A stretch of 26,813 nucleotides of DNA from Verrucomicrobiota bacterium (lineage in GTDB: Bacteria; Verrucomicrobiota; Verrucomicrobiia; Opitutales; Opitutaceae), in assembly GCA_023430565.1 (NCBI GenBank), contig JAEZAD010000057.1, positions 1-26,813 on the forward strand. The letters run 5' to 3'. The notes beneath the pieces are model-generated. The model made no database searches. It was not told the DNA's origin and worked only from the letters and a program-made list of their open reading frames with translations. This document shows, one piece after another, positions 10,701 through 17,401 of the stretch. The stretch's first letter is position 1. Each line of letters begins with the position of its first letter. The translations under genes and the position numbers were made by a program.

Positions 10701-11408
10701 GCGCACGTCGCGAAGCTGCGCGATTTGGTGCGGGCGCACCGGGAGGATCTGGCGGAGTTTCTGACCTCGGATCCGCGCGGCCGGCAGTTGCCGGATTTTC
10801 TGGATACACTCGCGGAGCATCTCGCGACGGAGCAGAAGGAAGTCACGGCGGAGGTGGAGTCGCTGCGGCGAAACGTCGAGCACATCAACGACATCGTCGC
10901 GATGCAGCAGAGTTATGCGACGGTAGCGGGCGCGACGGAAACGGTCGTCGCGACCGAACTGGTCGAAGACGCGGTGCGGATGAACAGCAGCGCTTTCGCG
11001 GCGGGCGAGGTGGTGCTGGAGAGGGATTTCCGAGCGGAGCCGATGGTGACGACCGAGCGGCACAAGGTGCTGCAGATTCTCGTGAACCTGCTGCGCAACG
11101 CGAAATTCGCCTGCGAAGAATCGGGGCACGCGGAGCGGCGGGTCGTCGTGCGAATCACCACGGAGCGAAAGCGGGTGAAGATCGCGGTGATCGACAACGG
11201 TGTGGGCATCGCACCGGAGAACCTGACGCGGATCTTTGCGCACGGCTTTACGACGCGAAAGAACGGCCACGGCTTTGGGTTGCACAGCGGGGCGCTGGCG
11301 GCGCGCGAACTGGGCGGCTCGCTCACGGTGCGAAGCGATGGCGCGGGTCGCGGCGCGGAATTCACGCTGGAGATTCCGGCGGAGCCGGGTGGGGCGGACG
11401 CGAGTTAG
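7791..11408 (+). CDS. Propeller sensor histidine kinase 3 with PAS domain, 1205 aa
   Basis: Third tandem propeller kinase. The signal peptide spans about 1-30 (MTIVRRRSGRWAFAAAALVL, then ...RARA). The mature start is LDPAKAISQFNAQTW; Reg_prop repeats follow to about 630, a Y_Y_Y domain at about 656-735, a transmembrane helix at about 745-763 and a coiled coil at about 765-795. Unlike the two upstream copies it then has a PAS domain at about 799-915 (FDSTADGIFAM ... FNFHDITKRRKVEAE). The kinase core has H945 in LHNVGNVLNSV, N1103, IDNGVGI with D1135, and HGFGLHSGALAAREL. PAS and kinase match the CHASE8-like kinase at 14954 better than the two neighbouring paralogues, suggesting a domain swap. 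I start at 7791 because the ATGA overlap places the signal peptide exactly at the N-terminus; the open frame further upstream is antiparallel noise inside paralogue 2. Confidence 0.92.
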   Translation: MTIVRRRSGRWAFAAAALVLGVAVGVQRARALDPAKAISQFNAQTWTRQHGLPANAISAIAQTNDGYIWLGTGQGLVRFDGLRFEMFAADFPGARGREVRQIVPARSGGLWLTINHGGYAHFDGETFTTIPDERWTNPATTGKTILEARDGTLWTGSNRGVGRWIRDRSGESFTDETAARVFALAEDGDGRMWLGTEERGLFIHADGKVVPFGDPALKREIIFAIAADPEGGAWVATQRGLHRFDAQGGRIPIPPIDSEVKALLVDRHGVLWIGTSSMGLARWENGEYGFFRQADGLGGDAVTALCEDAEGSLWVGTREGLTQLSDVKFPFVTQREGIVGGVAHTVSASRQGGVWISTSTGLSHFDGKAARNFKWPMLENAFVKLAFEASNGDVYFVDGDKTLSVLSGDRIVRRIRSAAWVEAMAEDARGVLVAHGSQLARVVGEEIVPFEFEGAPPAFGYIDNIVVTREGAIWLGTQHGIFRISGGISRSWTAADGLPGERVYSIAEDAEGIIWAGTPGGLARIKGGLVTAIRAEHGLADDAVFSIVADEHGYFWIDSPAGIYRVKRETLNAFADGRAGRVACELFDGQDSVKSFERIDQEFSGARSADGRIWFPNSRGVTQIDPVNFFRNTVPPPVIIEEMRAGEAVRRNPKNVRLDVGNNRVEFRFATLSYVAPRKVRLRYQLEGVDPGWVEAGERRTATYQVNPGRYVFRVEAANGSGVWSTAPATCELEVPPAFYQTWWFALACVAVAALALGRVYHWQLERWRRRQKNLQEANNLLEVKVAERTNELGQSLVLLRTTFDSTADGIFAMRFDGAPCVWNDRFLAMWDVPQRMLREATTEELAAWAAQLTKDPEGALARARELLANPEEEGVDVIELKDGRVYERTCKPQKVEGRTIGIVFNFHDITKRRKVEAEMEEMNRRLRESFRQAGMAEVATSVLHNVGNVLNSVNVSATLVADRVRGSKAAHVAKLRDLVRAHREDLAEFLTSDPRGRQLPDFLDTLAEHLATEQKEVTAEVESLRRNVEHINDIVAMQQSYATVAGATETVVATELVEDAVRMNSSAFAAGEVVLERDFRAEPMVTTERHKVLQILVNLLRNAKFACEESGHAERRVVVRITTERKRVKIAVIDNGVGIAPENLTRIFAHGFTTRKNGHGFGLHSGALAARELGGSLTVRSDGAGRGAEFTLEIPAEPGGADAS

Positions 11409-11434
11409 GCGCAGGCGGGCGGACGCGCGATCGG

Positions 11435-12151
11435 TTATTCGCGGCTGGTGATGACGGCGTCTTCGGCGAGGAGGTAGCCCTGGCCGTGGACGCGTTTGAT
11501 CCAGCGGGGTTCGTCGCCGCCGTCGCCGATCTTCTTGCGCAGCCGCCAGACATGCGTGTCGACGGTGCGCGTGTTGGGGAAGCGGGTGTAACCCCAGACG
11601 ATATCGAGGAGGGTTTCGCGGGAGACGGGGCGGCCGGGGCTTTTCGCGAGGAGTTCGAGAATGGCGAATTCGGTCTTGGTGAACTCGATCGGTTTTCCGG
11701 CTTGGTGGGCCGCGCGACGGCGGAGGTCGATCACGAGCTGGTCGAACACCAGGATGGCGGGCTGCTCGGTGGTGCGGTGGTGGCGGCGAACGAGCGCCTG
11801 CACGCGGGCCAGGAACTCGCGCGGCTCGAAAGGCTTGGCGAGGTAGTCGTCGGCGCCGGCGTTGAGCCCGGTGACCTTGTCGTCGAGCAACGTGCGGCCG
11901 GTGAGCATGAGGATGGGCGCTTCGAAATGCAGGCGGCGCAGCTCCTGGCAGACCTCGATGCCGGTGAGGCCGGGCATGTCGATATCGAGGACGAGTAGAT
12001 CGGGGCGCTCGGTCAGGGCGAGGTCCAGGCCGGCTTTCCCGTCGGGCGCCTCGAACACGCGATAACCCTGGCGTTCCAAGGCGACGCGCACGACGAAAAG
12101 AAGCTGGGGGTCATCGTCGACGATCAAGATGCGGGCGAGGGGACTGGGCAT
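11435..12151 (-). CDS. OmpR/PhoB-family response regulator, 238 aa
   Basis: DNA-binding response regulator. Receiver domain at about 6-120: acidic pocket D12-D14 (ILIVDDD), phosphoacceptor D56 in LVLDIDMPG, switch Thr T84 in LMLTGR, and K106 in YLAKPFEP. A winged-helix Trans_reg_C domain follows at about 142-232, with EFTKTEFAILELLAKSPG, the recognition region TVDTHVWRLRKKIG and the C-terminal hairpin VHGQGYLL. All key receiver residues are present, so it should be phosphorylatable. It ends 26 bases from the stop of propeller kinase 3 (convergent), and its start faces the TonB-receptor operon across 185 bp. No kinase with an ordinary H-E box lies next to it, so one or more of the local HN-type kinases is the likeliest partner, and the divergent operon a likely target; both are inference. 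There is no obvious ribosome-binding site. Confidence 0.93.
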   Translation of the reverse strand: MPSPLARILIVDDDPQLLFVVRVALERQGYRVFEAPDGKAGLDLALTERPDLLVLDIDMPGLTGIEVCQELRRLHFEAPILMLTGRTLLDDKVTGLNAGADDYLAKPFEPREFLARVQALVRRHHRTTEQPAILVFDQLVIDLRRRAAHQAGKPIEFTKTEFAILELLAKSPGRPVSRETLLDIVWGYTRFPNTRTVDTHVWRLRKKIGDGGDEPRWIKRVHGQGYLLAEDAVITSRE

Positions 12152-12289
12152 GAGGGGACGGAAACGCGGCGGGCCGCTGACGGGGCAATGAGGAAAACAA
12201 GCTAGTTTCCGCGCGCTGTCATCTCTGATCTCAGGCGAATGCGCGGGGCCTCATGTGCCGGGGTGCGCGTTTTTTGACCTCGTTCTTGA

Positions 12290-12312
12290 CGCTCCGGTGA
12301 CACATCGGAGCG
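12290..12312. promoter_or_regulatory. 23-bp inverted repeat in the divergent promoter region
   Basis: CGCTCCG ... CGGAGCG forms perfect 7-bp arms. The inner bases can extend the pairing to about ten pairs (one G-T) around an ACA loop. It lies 25 bases before the TonB-receptor start, within the 185-bp gap shared with the response regulator gene. It could be an operator or an RNA hairpin in the receptor leader. TTGACC (12274-12279) and TTGACG (12286-12291) resemble -35 elements, but I see no convincing -10. Confidence 0.4.
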
Positions 12313-12336
12313 AGCGATGGGGCACACTGGGGCGGA

Positions 12337-14325
12337 ATGAGGAAATGGGCCCAGACCACGAAAAGGCGCTTTGCAGAAGCGTTGCGATGGTGTGGGCGGG
12401 CGGCGGCGTGGGGGATGGCGCTGGGTCTCGGGATCGTGGGGTCGCTGGGAGCGGCGCGCGATCTGGCGGATTTGTCCCTCGAGGAGCTGCTCAACGAGTC
12501 GGTGACGTCGGTGTCGAAGCGCGAGCAGCGGCTGGCGGATGCGGCGGCGTCGATTGCGGTGTTGTCGAACGAGGATCTGCGCCGCTCTGGCGCGACGACG
12601 ATCGCCGATGCGCTGCGGCTTGTCCCGGGGTTGAACGTCGGCAGCGTCAACGCGAACCAGTGGGCGATCTCGGCGCGCGGTTTCAACAATCTCTATGCGA
12701 ACAAACTTCTCGTGCTCGTTGACGGCCGTGCGGTGTATACGCCGATCTTCGCGGGCGTTTACTGGGACATGCAGCAGCCGATGCTTGAAGACGTGGATCG
12801 CGTCGAGGTGATCCGCGGCCCAGGTGCCACGGTGTGGGGCGCGAATGCGGTGAACGGCGTGATCAACGTCGTGACGCGGAGTGCGAAAGACACGCAGGGC
12901 TCGCTGGTGTATGCCGGCGGCGGAGACGGCCAGGAGATGCTGGCGGGCGTGCGGCACGGCGACCGGATCGGGGAGAACACTTACTACCGTGTTTTTGCGA
13001 CCCGGCAGGCGAACGATGCTTTTCCGCTCGCGAACGGCCAGCCGGCGGGCGACCAGTGGCATGGGTGGACGAGCGGTTTCCGGCTCGATCATTATCCCGA
13101 CGCCGCGACGCATCTGACCTGGCAGGCGGATACGTCGCTCACCGATCTCGATGCGCATACTTCGCGCGGGAGAAATTTCAACACGCTCGGTCGGTGGACG
13201 CGGGAACTGGGCGAGCGCTCGAGCGTCGAGGCGCAGATTTATTACGACCGGTTGTCGCGTAACGAAATCCTGCGATCGAAAGCGATCGCTCACACGTTCG
13301 ATGCCACACTCGAGCATCGTTTCGCGCCCACTCCGCGGCAGGATCTGGTCTGGGGAATCGGCTACCGGCGGTTTGACGGCGAGGTCGCGAAGGCGGCCGT
13401 GCCGGTGCGCAACGGCGATCTCGGGCTCGAACTTTTCAGTGCGTTTGTGCAGGACGAGTTTCAGCTCCTGCCGGACAAGCTGACGGCGACGGCCGGCGTG
13501 AAATGGGAGCACAACGACTTCACCGGGTTCGAGGTGCAACCGAGCGCGCGCGCGGCGTGGAAGCCCACCAAAACCCAGACCGTGTGGACGGCGATCTCGC
13601 GGGCGGTGCGCACGCCAAGCGCGCTGGAGGCCGGGGATCTCTTTCTGATGGAAATCGGGCCGCCCGCGCCCGGGCCGGATGGCGGATGGTATGTTCCCAC
13701 GGTGGTCGGCAATGGTAATCCGGAGTCCGAGGTTGTCTGGAGCTACGAACTCGGCTGGCGATGGCAGGCGAATCCGCGGATCGGCTTCGACCTCGCCACG
13801 TTCTATAATCGCTACAGCAAGCTGATGGGGTTCCCGTCGATGCCCACGTTCGTTCCCGGCGTGCCCTTCGGGCGGGCGGAGTTGCCGTTCGTGAACGCAG
13901 CGGAGAACGACACCTATGGTGGCGAAGCCACCCTCACGGCCACGCCGATGGCTGGCTGGCGGTTGAGCCTGAGTCATGCGGTGTTCACCGCGGAAGTGGA
14001 CGGGTTGCCGTCGGGCGGCCAATTCGATCCGAAACGGCAGTCGATTTTGCGTTCCTCGCATGAGTTCGGTGGCCGCGTGAGTCTCGACCTGCAACTGCGG
14101 CACGTCGGGGGATTCGCGTTCCTGGGTTTTCCGGCGAATGGGACGATCGCGTCGTATCTGGAGGCCGATGTGCGGCTCGCGTTTCGACCGGGAGAGAACA
14201 TGGAGCTTTCCCTCGTCGGGCAAAACCTGCTCGACGATCATCATCCGGAGCAACCGGCGGCGATCTATGCGCTGAGTTCCGAAGTGCCGCGCCGGATACA
14301 CGGCAAGATCACCTGGCGATTCTGA
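12337..14325 (+). CDS. TonB-dependent outer-membrane receptor, 662 aa
   Basis: Outer-membrane beta-barrel receptor for energised import or ligand sensing. It has a long basic signal peptide (about 1-40). The plug domain at about 46-182 begins LSLEELLNESVTSVSKREQ and contains DALRLVPGLNV, the ISARGF strand, LVLVDGR, the VEVIRGPGATVWGANAVNG segment (about 157-174) and VINVVT. The remainder is barrel strands ending ITWRF, the C-terminal aromatic residue expected for BAM-mediated insertion. The short plug-barrel form with no carboxypeptidase-like extension is the type often found upstream of YfiR-family genes and sensor kinases. The stop is three bases before the next start, so it heads an operon with the YfiR protein and two kinases. 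The substrate is unknown; nothing visible points to a specific siderophore or vitamin. The start ATG is preceded only by a weak GGGGCGG element. Confidence 0.93.
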   Translation: MRKWAQTTKRRFAEALRWCGRAAAWGMALGLGIVGSLGAARDLADLSLEELLNESVTSVSKREQRLADAAASIAVLSNEDLRRSGATTIADALRLVPGLNVGSVNANQWAISARGFNNLYANKLLVLVDGRAVYTPIFAGVYWDMQQPMLEDVDRVEVIRGPGATVWGANAVNGVINVVTRSAKDTQGSLVYAGGGDGQEMLAGVRHGDRIGENTYYRVFATRQANDAFPLANGQPAGDQWHGWTSGFRLDHYPDAATHLTWQADTSLTDLDAHTSRGRNFNTLGRWTRELGERSSVEAQIYYDRLSRNEILRSKAIAHTFDATLEHRFAPTPRQDLVWGIGYRRFDGEVAKAAVPVRNGDLGLELFSAFVQDEFQLLPDKLTATAGVKWEHNDFTGFEVQPSARAAWKPTKTQTVWTAISRAVRTPSALEAGDLFLMEIGPPAPGPDGGWYVPTVVGNGNPESEVVWSYELGWRWQANPRIGFDLATFYNRYSKLMGFPSMPTFVPGVPFGRAELPFVNAAENDTYGGEATLTATPMAGWRLSLSHAVFTAEVDGLPSGGQFDPKRQSILRSSHEFGGRVSLDLQLRHVGGFAFLGFPANGTIASYLEADVRLAFRPGENMELSLVGQNLLDDHHPEQPAAIYALSSEVPRRIHGKITWRF

Positions 14326-14328
14326 ACG

Positions 14329-14952
14329 ATGCGGACCGGGTTCCAACTTGGGCGGGTAAACGCGAGGGCTCCGCAGCCCAAGGCTGGCGTGGGCCTGTGG
14401 CGTTGGCTGTGGGTTGGGTTACTCGGAGTGTGTTCGCTGGGCGTGGGCGGGTCCATCGCCTTGGCCGCACCGGGGGACATCTCGAAGGAGTATCGGATCA
14501 AGGCGGCGTTCCTCTACAACTTCACGAAGTTCGTCGAGTGGCCGGCGGGGCGGTTTTCCTCGGACGAGGCGCCGGTGCTGATCGGCGTGTTGGGGCGAAA
14601 TCCGTTTGGCACGGTGTTGGAGGAAACGGTGGAGGGGCGGACGGTGAACGGGCGTCCGGTGCGGGTGGTGCTGCTCGACAGCGCGCAGAGGCTCGCCGAG
14701 GTGCATGTGGTGTTCATGGCGGAAGGATCGCCCTCGTGCCGGGAGGAATTTGCGAAGGCGCCGGATGCGGGCGTGCTCACGGTGGGGGAGTGCGAAGAGG
14801 ACGCCGCGTGCGGGGCGGTGATCAATTTTCTGACGGTGGGGGACAAGGTCCGGTTCGAAATCAGCATTCCGGCTGCGGAGGCGCGCGGGCTGAAGCTCAG
14901 CGCGCATTTGCAGAAACTCGCGATGACGGTCCATCGCGCAACTTCCAACTAA
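14329..14952 (+). CDS. YfiR-family (DUF4154) periplasmic protein, 207 aa
   Basis: Small periplasmic protein of the YfiR/DUF4154 family. The N-terminus is long and basic, followed by a hydrophobic helix and a cleavage region around ALAAP (about 24-48). The family signature YRIKAAFLYNFTKFVEWP lies at about 55-72, the glycine-rich IGVLGRNPFG strand follows, and the C-terminal block CGAVINFLTVGDKVRFEISI ends in the AAEARGLKLS.HLQKLA helix. In Pseudomonas, YfiR binds the periplasmic domain of the diguanylate cyclase YfiN and represses it. Here the next gene, one base downstream, encodes a kinase whose periplasmic region resembles the CHASE8 domain of YfiN, so YfiR-type control of that kinase is a natural inference. 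Three cysteines (C137, C154, C160) lie in the mature part, and a redox role like that described for YfiR is possible but not shown. Confidence 0.9.
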   Translation: MRTGFQLGRVNARAPQPKAGVGLWRWLWVGLLGVCSLGVGGSIALAAPGDISKEYRIKAAFLYNFTKFVEWPAGRFSSDEAPVLIGVLGRNPFGTVLEETVEGRTVNGRPVRVVLLDSAQRLAEVHVVFMAEGSPSCREEFAKAPDAGVLTVGECEEDAACGAVINFLTVGDKVRFEISIPAAEARGLKLSAHLQKLAMTVHRATSN

Positions 14953-14953
14953 C

Positions 14954-17401
14954 ATGCGTGCCTTCCGCGATCTTCCCATCCGCCGCAAGCTGACCGTGGT
15001 GAACGCGCTGATCAGCGGCGTGGCGCTGACGCTGGCGTGTGCGGCGTTCGCGATTTACGAGCAAGGGACGTTTCGGCGGCAGATGGAGCGCGACTTCGCG
15101 ATCCTCGCGGAGATGTTTGGGGACAACGTGGCGTCGGGCCTGGCGTTCGACGATCCGGACTCGATGGAGCAGACGCTCGCGACGCTCCATGCGCATCCGC
15201 GCGTGGCCGCGGCATGTGTCTACGATGCGAGTGGGCGGGTGATGGCGCGGTATGTGCGCCCCGATGTGGAAAGCGGCGGCGGGTTGCCCGTGGTGAGCGG
15301 GCCGCAGCAGCGGTTCACGGACGACCGGCTGGAAACGCTTCAGGAGATCGCGCTCGCGGGGGAAAAGATCGGGACGATTTATGTCGGCGCGGATCTCGAG
15401 GAGCTGCGGGCGCGGGTCTGGCGCTACATCGCGATCATCGGCGTGCTCCTGGTGGGCTGCTCGCTGGTGGCGCTGCTGCTGGCGGCGCCGTTGCAGCGGA
15501 CGATCTCCGAGCCGATCGCGGAGCTGGCGCACACGGCGACGCTGGTGGCCAGTGCGCGCGACTACACGGTGCGCGCCCGCAAGCGGGGCGAAGACGAAAC
15601 GGGACGGCTCATCGACACGTTCAATGGCATGCTCGACCAGATCCAGGCGCGCGACGCGGCGCTGCAGGACGCACGCGATCAACTGGAGCGGCGCGTGGAG
15701 GTGCGCACGAAGGAGGTGGTGAAGTCGCTGTCGCTGTTGAGCGCGACGCTGGAGTCGACGACCGACGGCATCCTGGCGGTGGACCTCGAGAATCGGGTGG
15801 TGTCGTGCAATTCGAAGTTCACCGCGATGTGGCAGATCCCCGCCGAGCTGCTGGCGCGGCACGAGCGCCGGCCGATGACGGAGCACGCGGCGGCGATGAC
15901 GAGGGATCCGGAGAGATTCCTCGCGGTGGTGGCGGAGCGGACGCGGACGCCGGATCTGGAGGCGTTCGACATGATCGAGCTCAACGACGGACGCTGCATC
16001 GAGCGCTACACGCATCCGCAGCGGATCGACGGGCGGACGGTGGGCATGGTGATGAGTTTCCGCGACGTGACGGAGCGGAAGCTGGCCGAGGCGCAGCTCG
16101 CCTACGAGCGTGACTTGTTGCGCGTGCTGCTCGATTCGAGCCCGGACACGATCTATTTCAAGGACCGCGACTCGCGTTTCGTGCGCGTCAGCAAATCGGA
16201 TACGCTGCGTCATCTCGGTCGCGAGTCGGCGGTGAAGCGCGGGCGCATCCCCGCCTCGGCCCGCAGCGAGGCGCCGCTTCCGGCGGATGCGAATTACCTG
16301 ATCGGGCTCACGACGATCGAAGCGTTCGGGCCGGACCGGGGGCCGGCGATCATTGCGGAGGAGCAGGAGATCATGCGCACGGGCGAGGCGGTGCTGGGCC
16401 GGATCGAGAAGCTCACGGTGCACGACGGCAGCGTGCGATGGAATCTGACCGATCAGATGCCATGGCGCGATCCGGAGGGAAACATCATCGGGACGTTCGG
16501 CGTGTCCAAGGACATCACGGCGCTGAAAGTGGCCGAGGAGCAGCTCGCGCAGGTGCACCGGCAGCTCTTGGAAACCTCGCGGCAGGCGGGGATGGCGGAG
16601 GTCGCCACGGGCGTGCTGCACAATGTCGGCAACGTGCTGAACAGCGTGAACGTTTCCACGACGATCCTGCACGAGCAGGTGCAGCAATCGAAGACCTCGC
16701 ACGTGGCGAAGGTGCGCGACATGCTGCAGCAGCATAAGGGCAATCTGGGCGAGTTCCTCACGAACGATCCGCGCGGGCGGCAGTTGCCCGGGTTCCTGGC
16801 GGTCCTGGCGGAGCATCTGGGCAACGAGCAGGCGATGCTCCTCGAGGAGCTCGAACAGCTCCGGAAAAATGTGGAGCACATCAAGGACATCGTCGCGATG
16901 CAGCAGAACTACGCGAAGGTGTCTGGCGTGGTGGAACGGATTGTCATCACGGATCTGGTGGAGGACGCGGTGCGGATGAACAGCGGAGCGCTCGCGCGGC
17001 ACGATGTGACGCTCGTGCGGGATTATCAGGCGGCGCCGGAGGTCATGGTGGAAAAGCACAAGGTGCTGCAGATCCTTGTGAACGTGATGCGGAATGCGAA
17101 ATACGCCTGCGACGACTCGGGGCGGACCGACAAGCAGATCGTCGTGCGCGTGACCGCGAAGGACGGCCGGGTGCAGATCAGGGTGATCGACAATGGCGTG
17201 GGCATCGCGCCGGAGAATCTCACCCGGATATTTGGCCACGGTTTCACGACGCGAAAGCACGGCCACGGCTTCGGGCTGCACAGCGGCGCGCTGGCAGCGC
17301 GGGAGATCGGCGGATCGTTGATCGCGCAGAGCGAGGGGCCCGGAAAGGGCGCGACCTTCCTTCTCGAAATTCCCCTTCAACAGGAGGCATCCGCCGCATG
17401 A
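14954..17401 (+). CDS. CHASE8-like/HAMP/PAS/PAS HN-type sensor histidine kinase, 815 aa
   Basis: Inner-membrane sensor kinase. Transmembrane helix 1 at about 13-35; periplasmic domain at about 36-155 resembling CHASE8 (GDNVASGLAFDDPDSMEQTLATL, then VAAACVYDASGRVMARY); helix 2 at about 157-178; HAMP at about 180-233; coiled coil to about 262; PAS 1 at about 263-378; PAS 2 at about 386-527 (SSPDTIYFKDRDSRFVRVS ... GVSKDITALK). The kinase core has an atypical dimerisation box with H556 followed by N557, N-box N714, G1 box IDNGVGI (D746) and HGHGFGLHSG. There is no receiver, so phosphate must go to another protein; the hybrid kinase encoded immediately downstream, overlapping by ATGA at 17398-17401, is the obvious candidate. 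The upstream YfiR protein probably reports to its periplasmic domain. The start is one base after the YfiR stop. Domain order is clear; the CHASE8 label is by pattern only. Confidence 0.92.
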   Translation: MRAFRDLPIRRKLTVVNALISGVALTLACAAFAIYEQGTFRRQMERDFAILAEMFGDNVASGLAFDDPDSMEQTLATLHAHPRVAAACVYDASGRVMARYVRPDVESGGGLPVVSGPQQRFTDDRLETLQEIALAGEKIGTIYVGADLEELRARVWRYIAIIGVLLVGCSLVALLLAAPLQRTISEPIAELAHTATLVASARDYTVRARKRGEDETGRLIDTFNGMLDQIQARDAALQDARDQLERRVEVRTKEVVKSLSLLSATLESTTDGILAVDLENRVVSCNSKFTAMWQIPAELLARHERRPMTEHAAAMTRDPERFLAVVAERTRTPDLEAFDMIELNDGRCIERYTHPQRIDGRTVGMVMSFRDVTERKLAEAQLAYERDLLRVLLDSSPDTIYFKDRDSRFVRVSKSDTLRHLGRESAVKRGRIPASARSEAPLPADANYLIGLTTIEAFGPDRGPAIIAEEQEIMRTGEAVLGRIEKLTVHDGSVRWNLTDQMPWRDPEGNIIGTFGVSKDITALKVAEEQLAQVHRQLLETSRQAGMAEVATGVLHNVGNVLNSVNVSTTILHEQVQQSKTSHVAKVRDMLQQHKGNLGEFLTNDPRGRQLPGFLAVLAEHLGNEQAMLLEELEQLRKNVEHIKDIVAMQQNYAKVSGVVERIVITDLVEDAVRMNSGALARHDVTLVRDYQAAPEVMVEKHKVLQILVNVMRNAKYACDDSGRTDKQIVVRVTAKDGRVQIRVIDNGVGIAPENLTRIFGHGFTTRKHGHGFGLHSGALAAREIGGSLIAQSEGPGKGATFLLEIPLQQEASAA

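Noticed and set aside
11426..11443. CGCGA/TCGCG hairpin between the convergent kinase 3 and response regulator genes as a bidirectional terminator
   Set aside because: Only five base pairs with an eight-base loop and no T-tract; it overlaps the regulator stop codon. Too weak to annotate.
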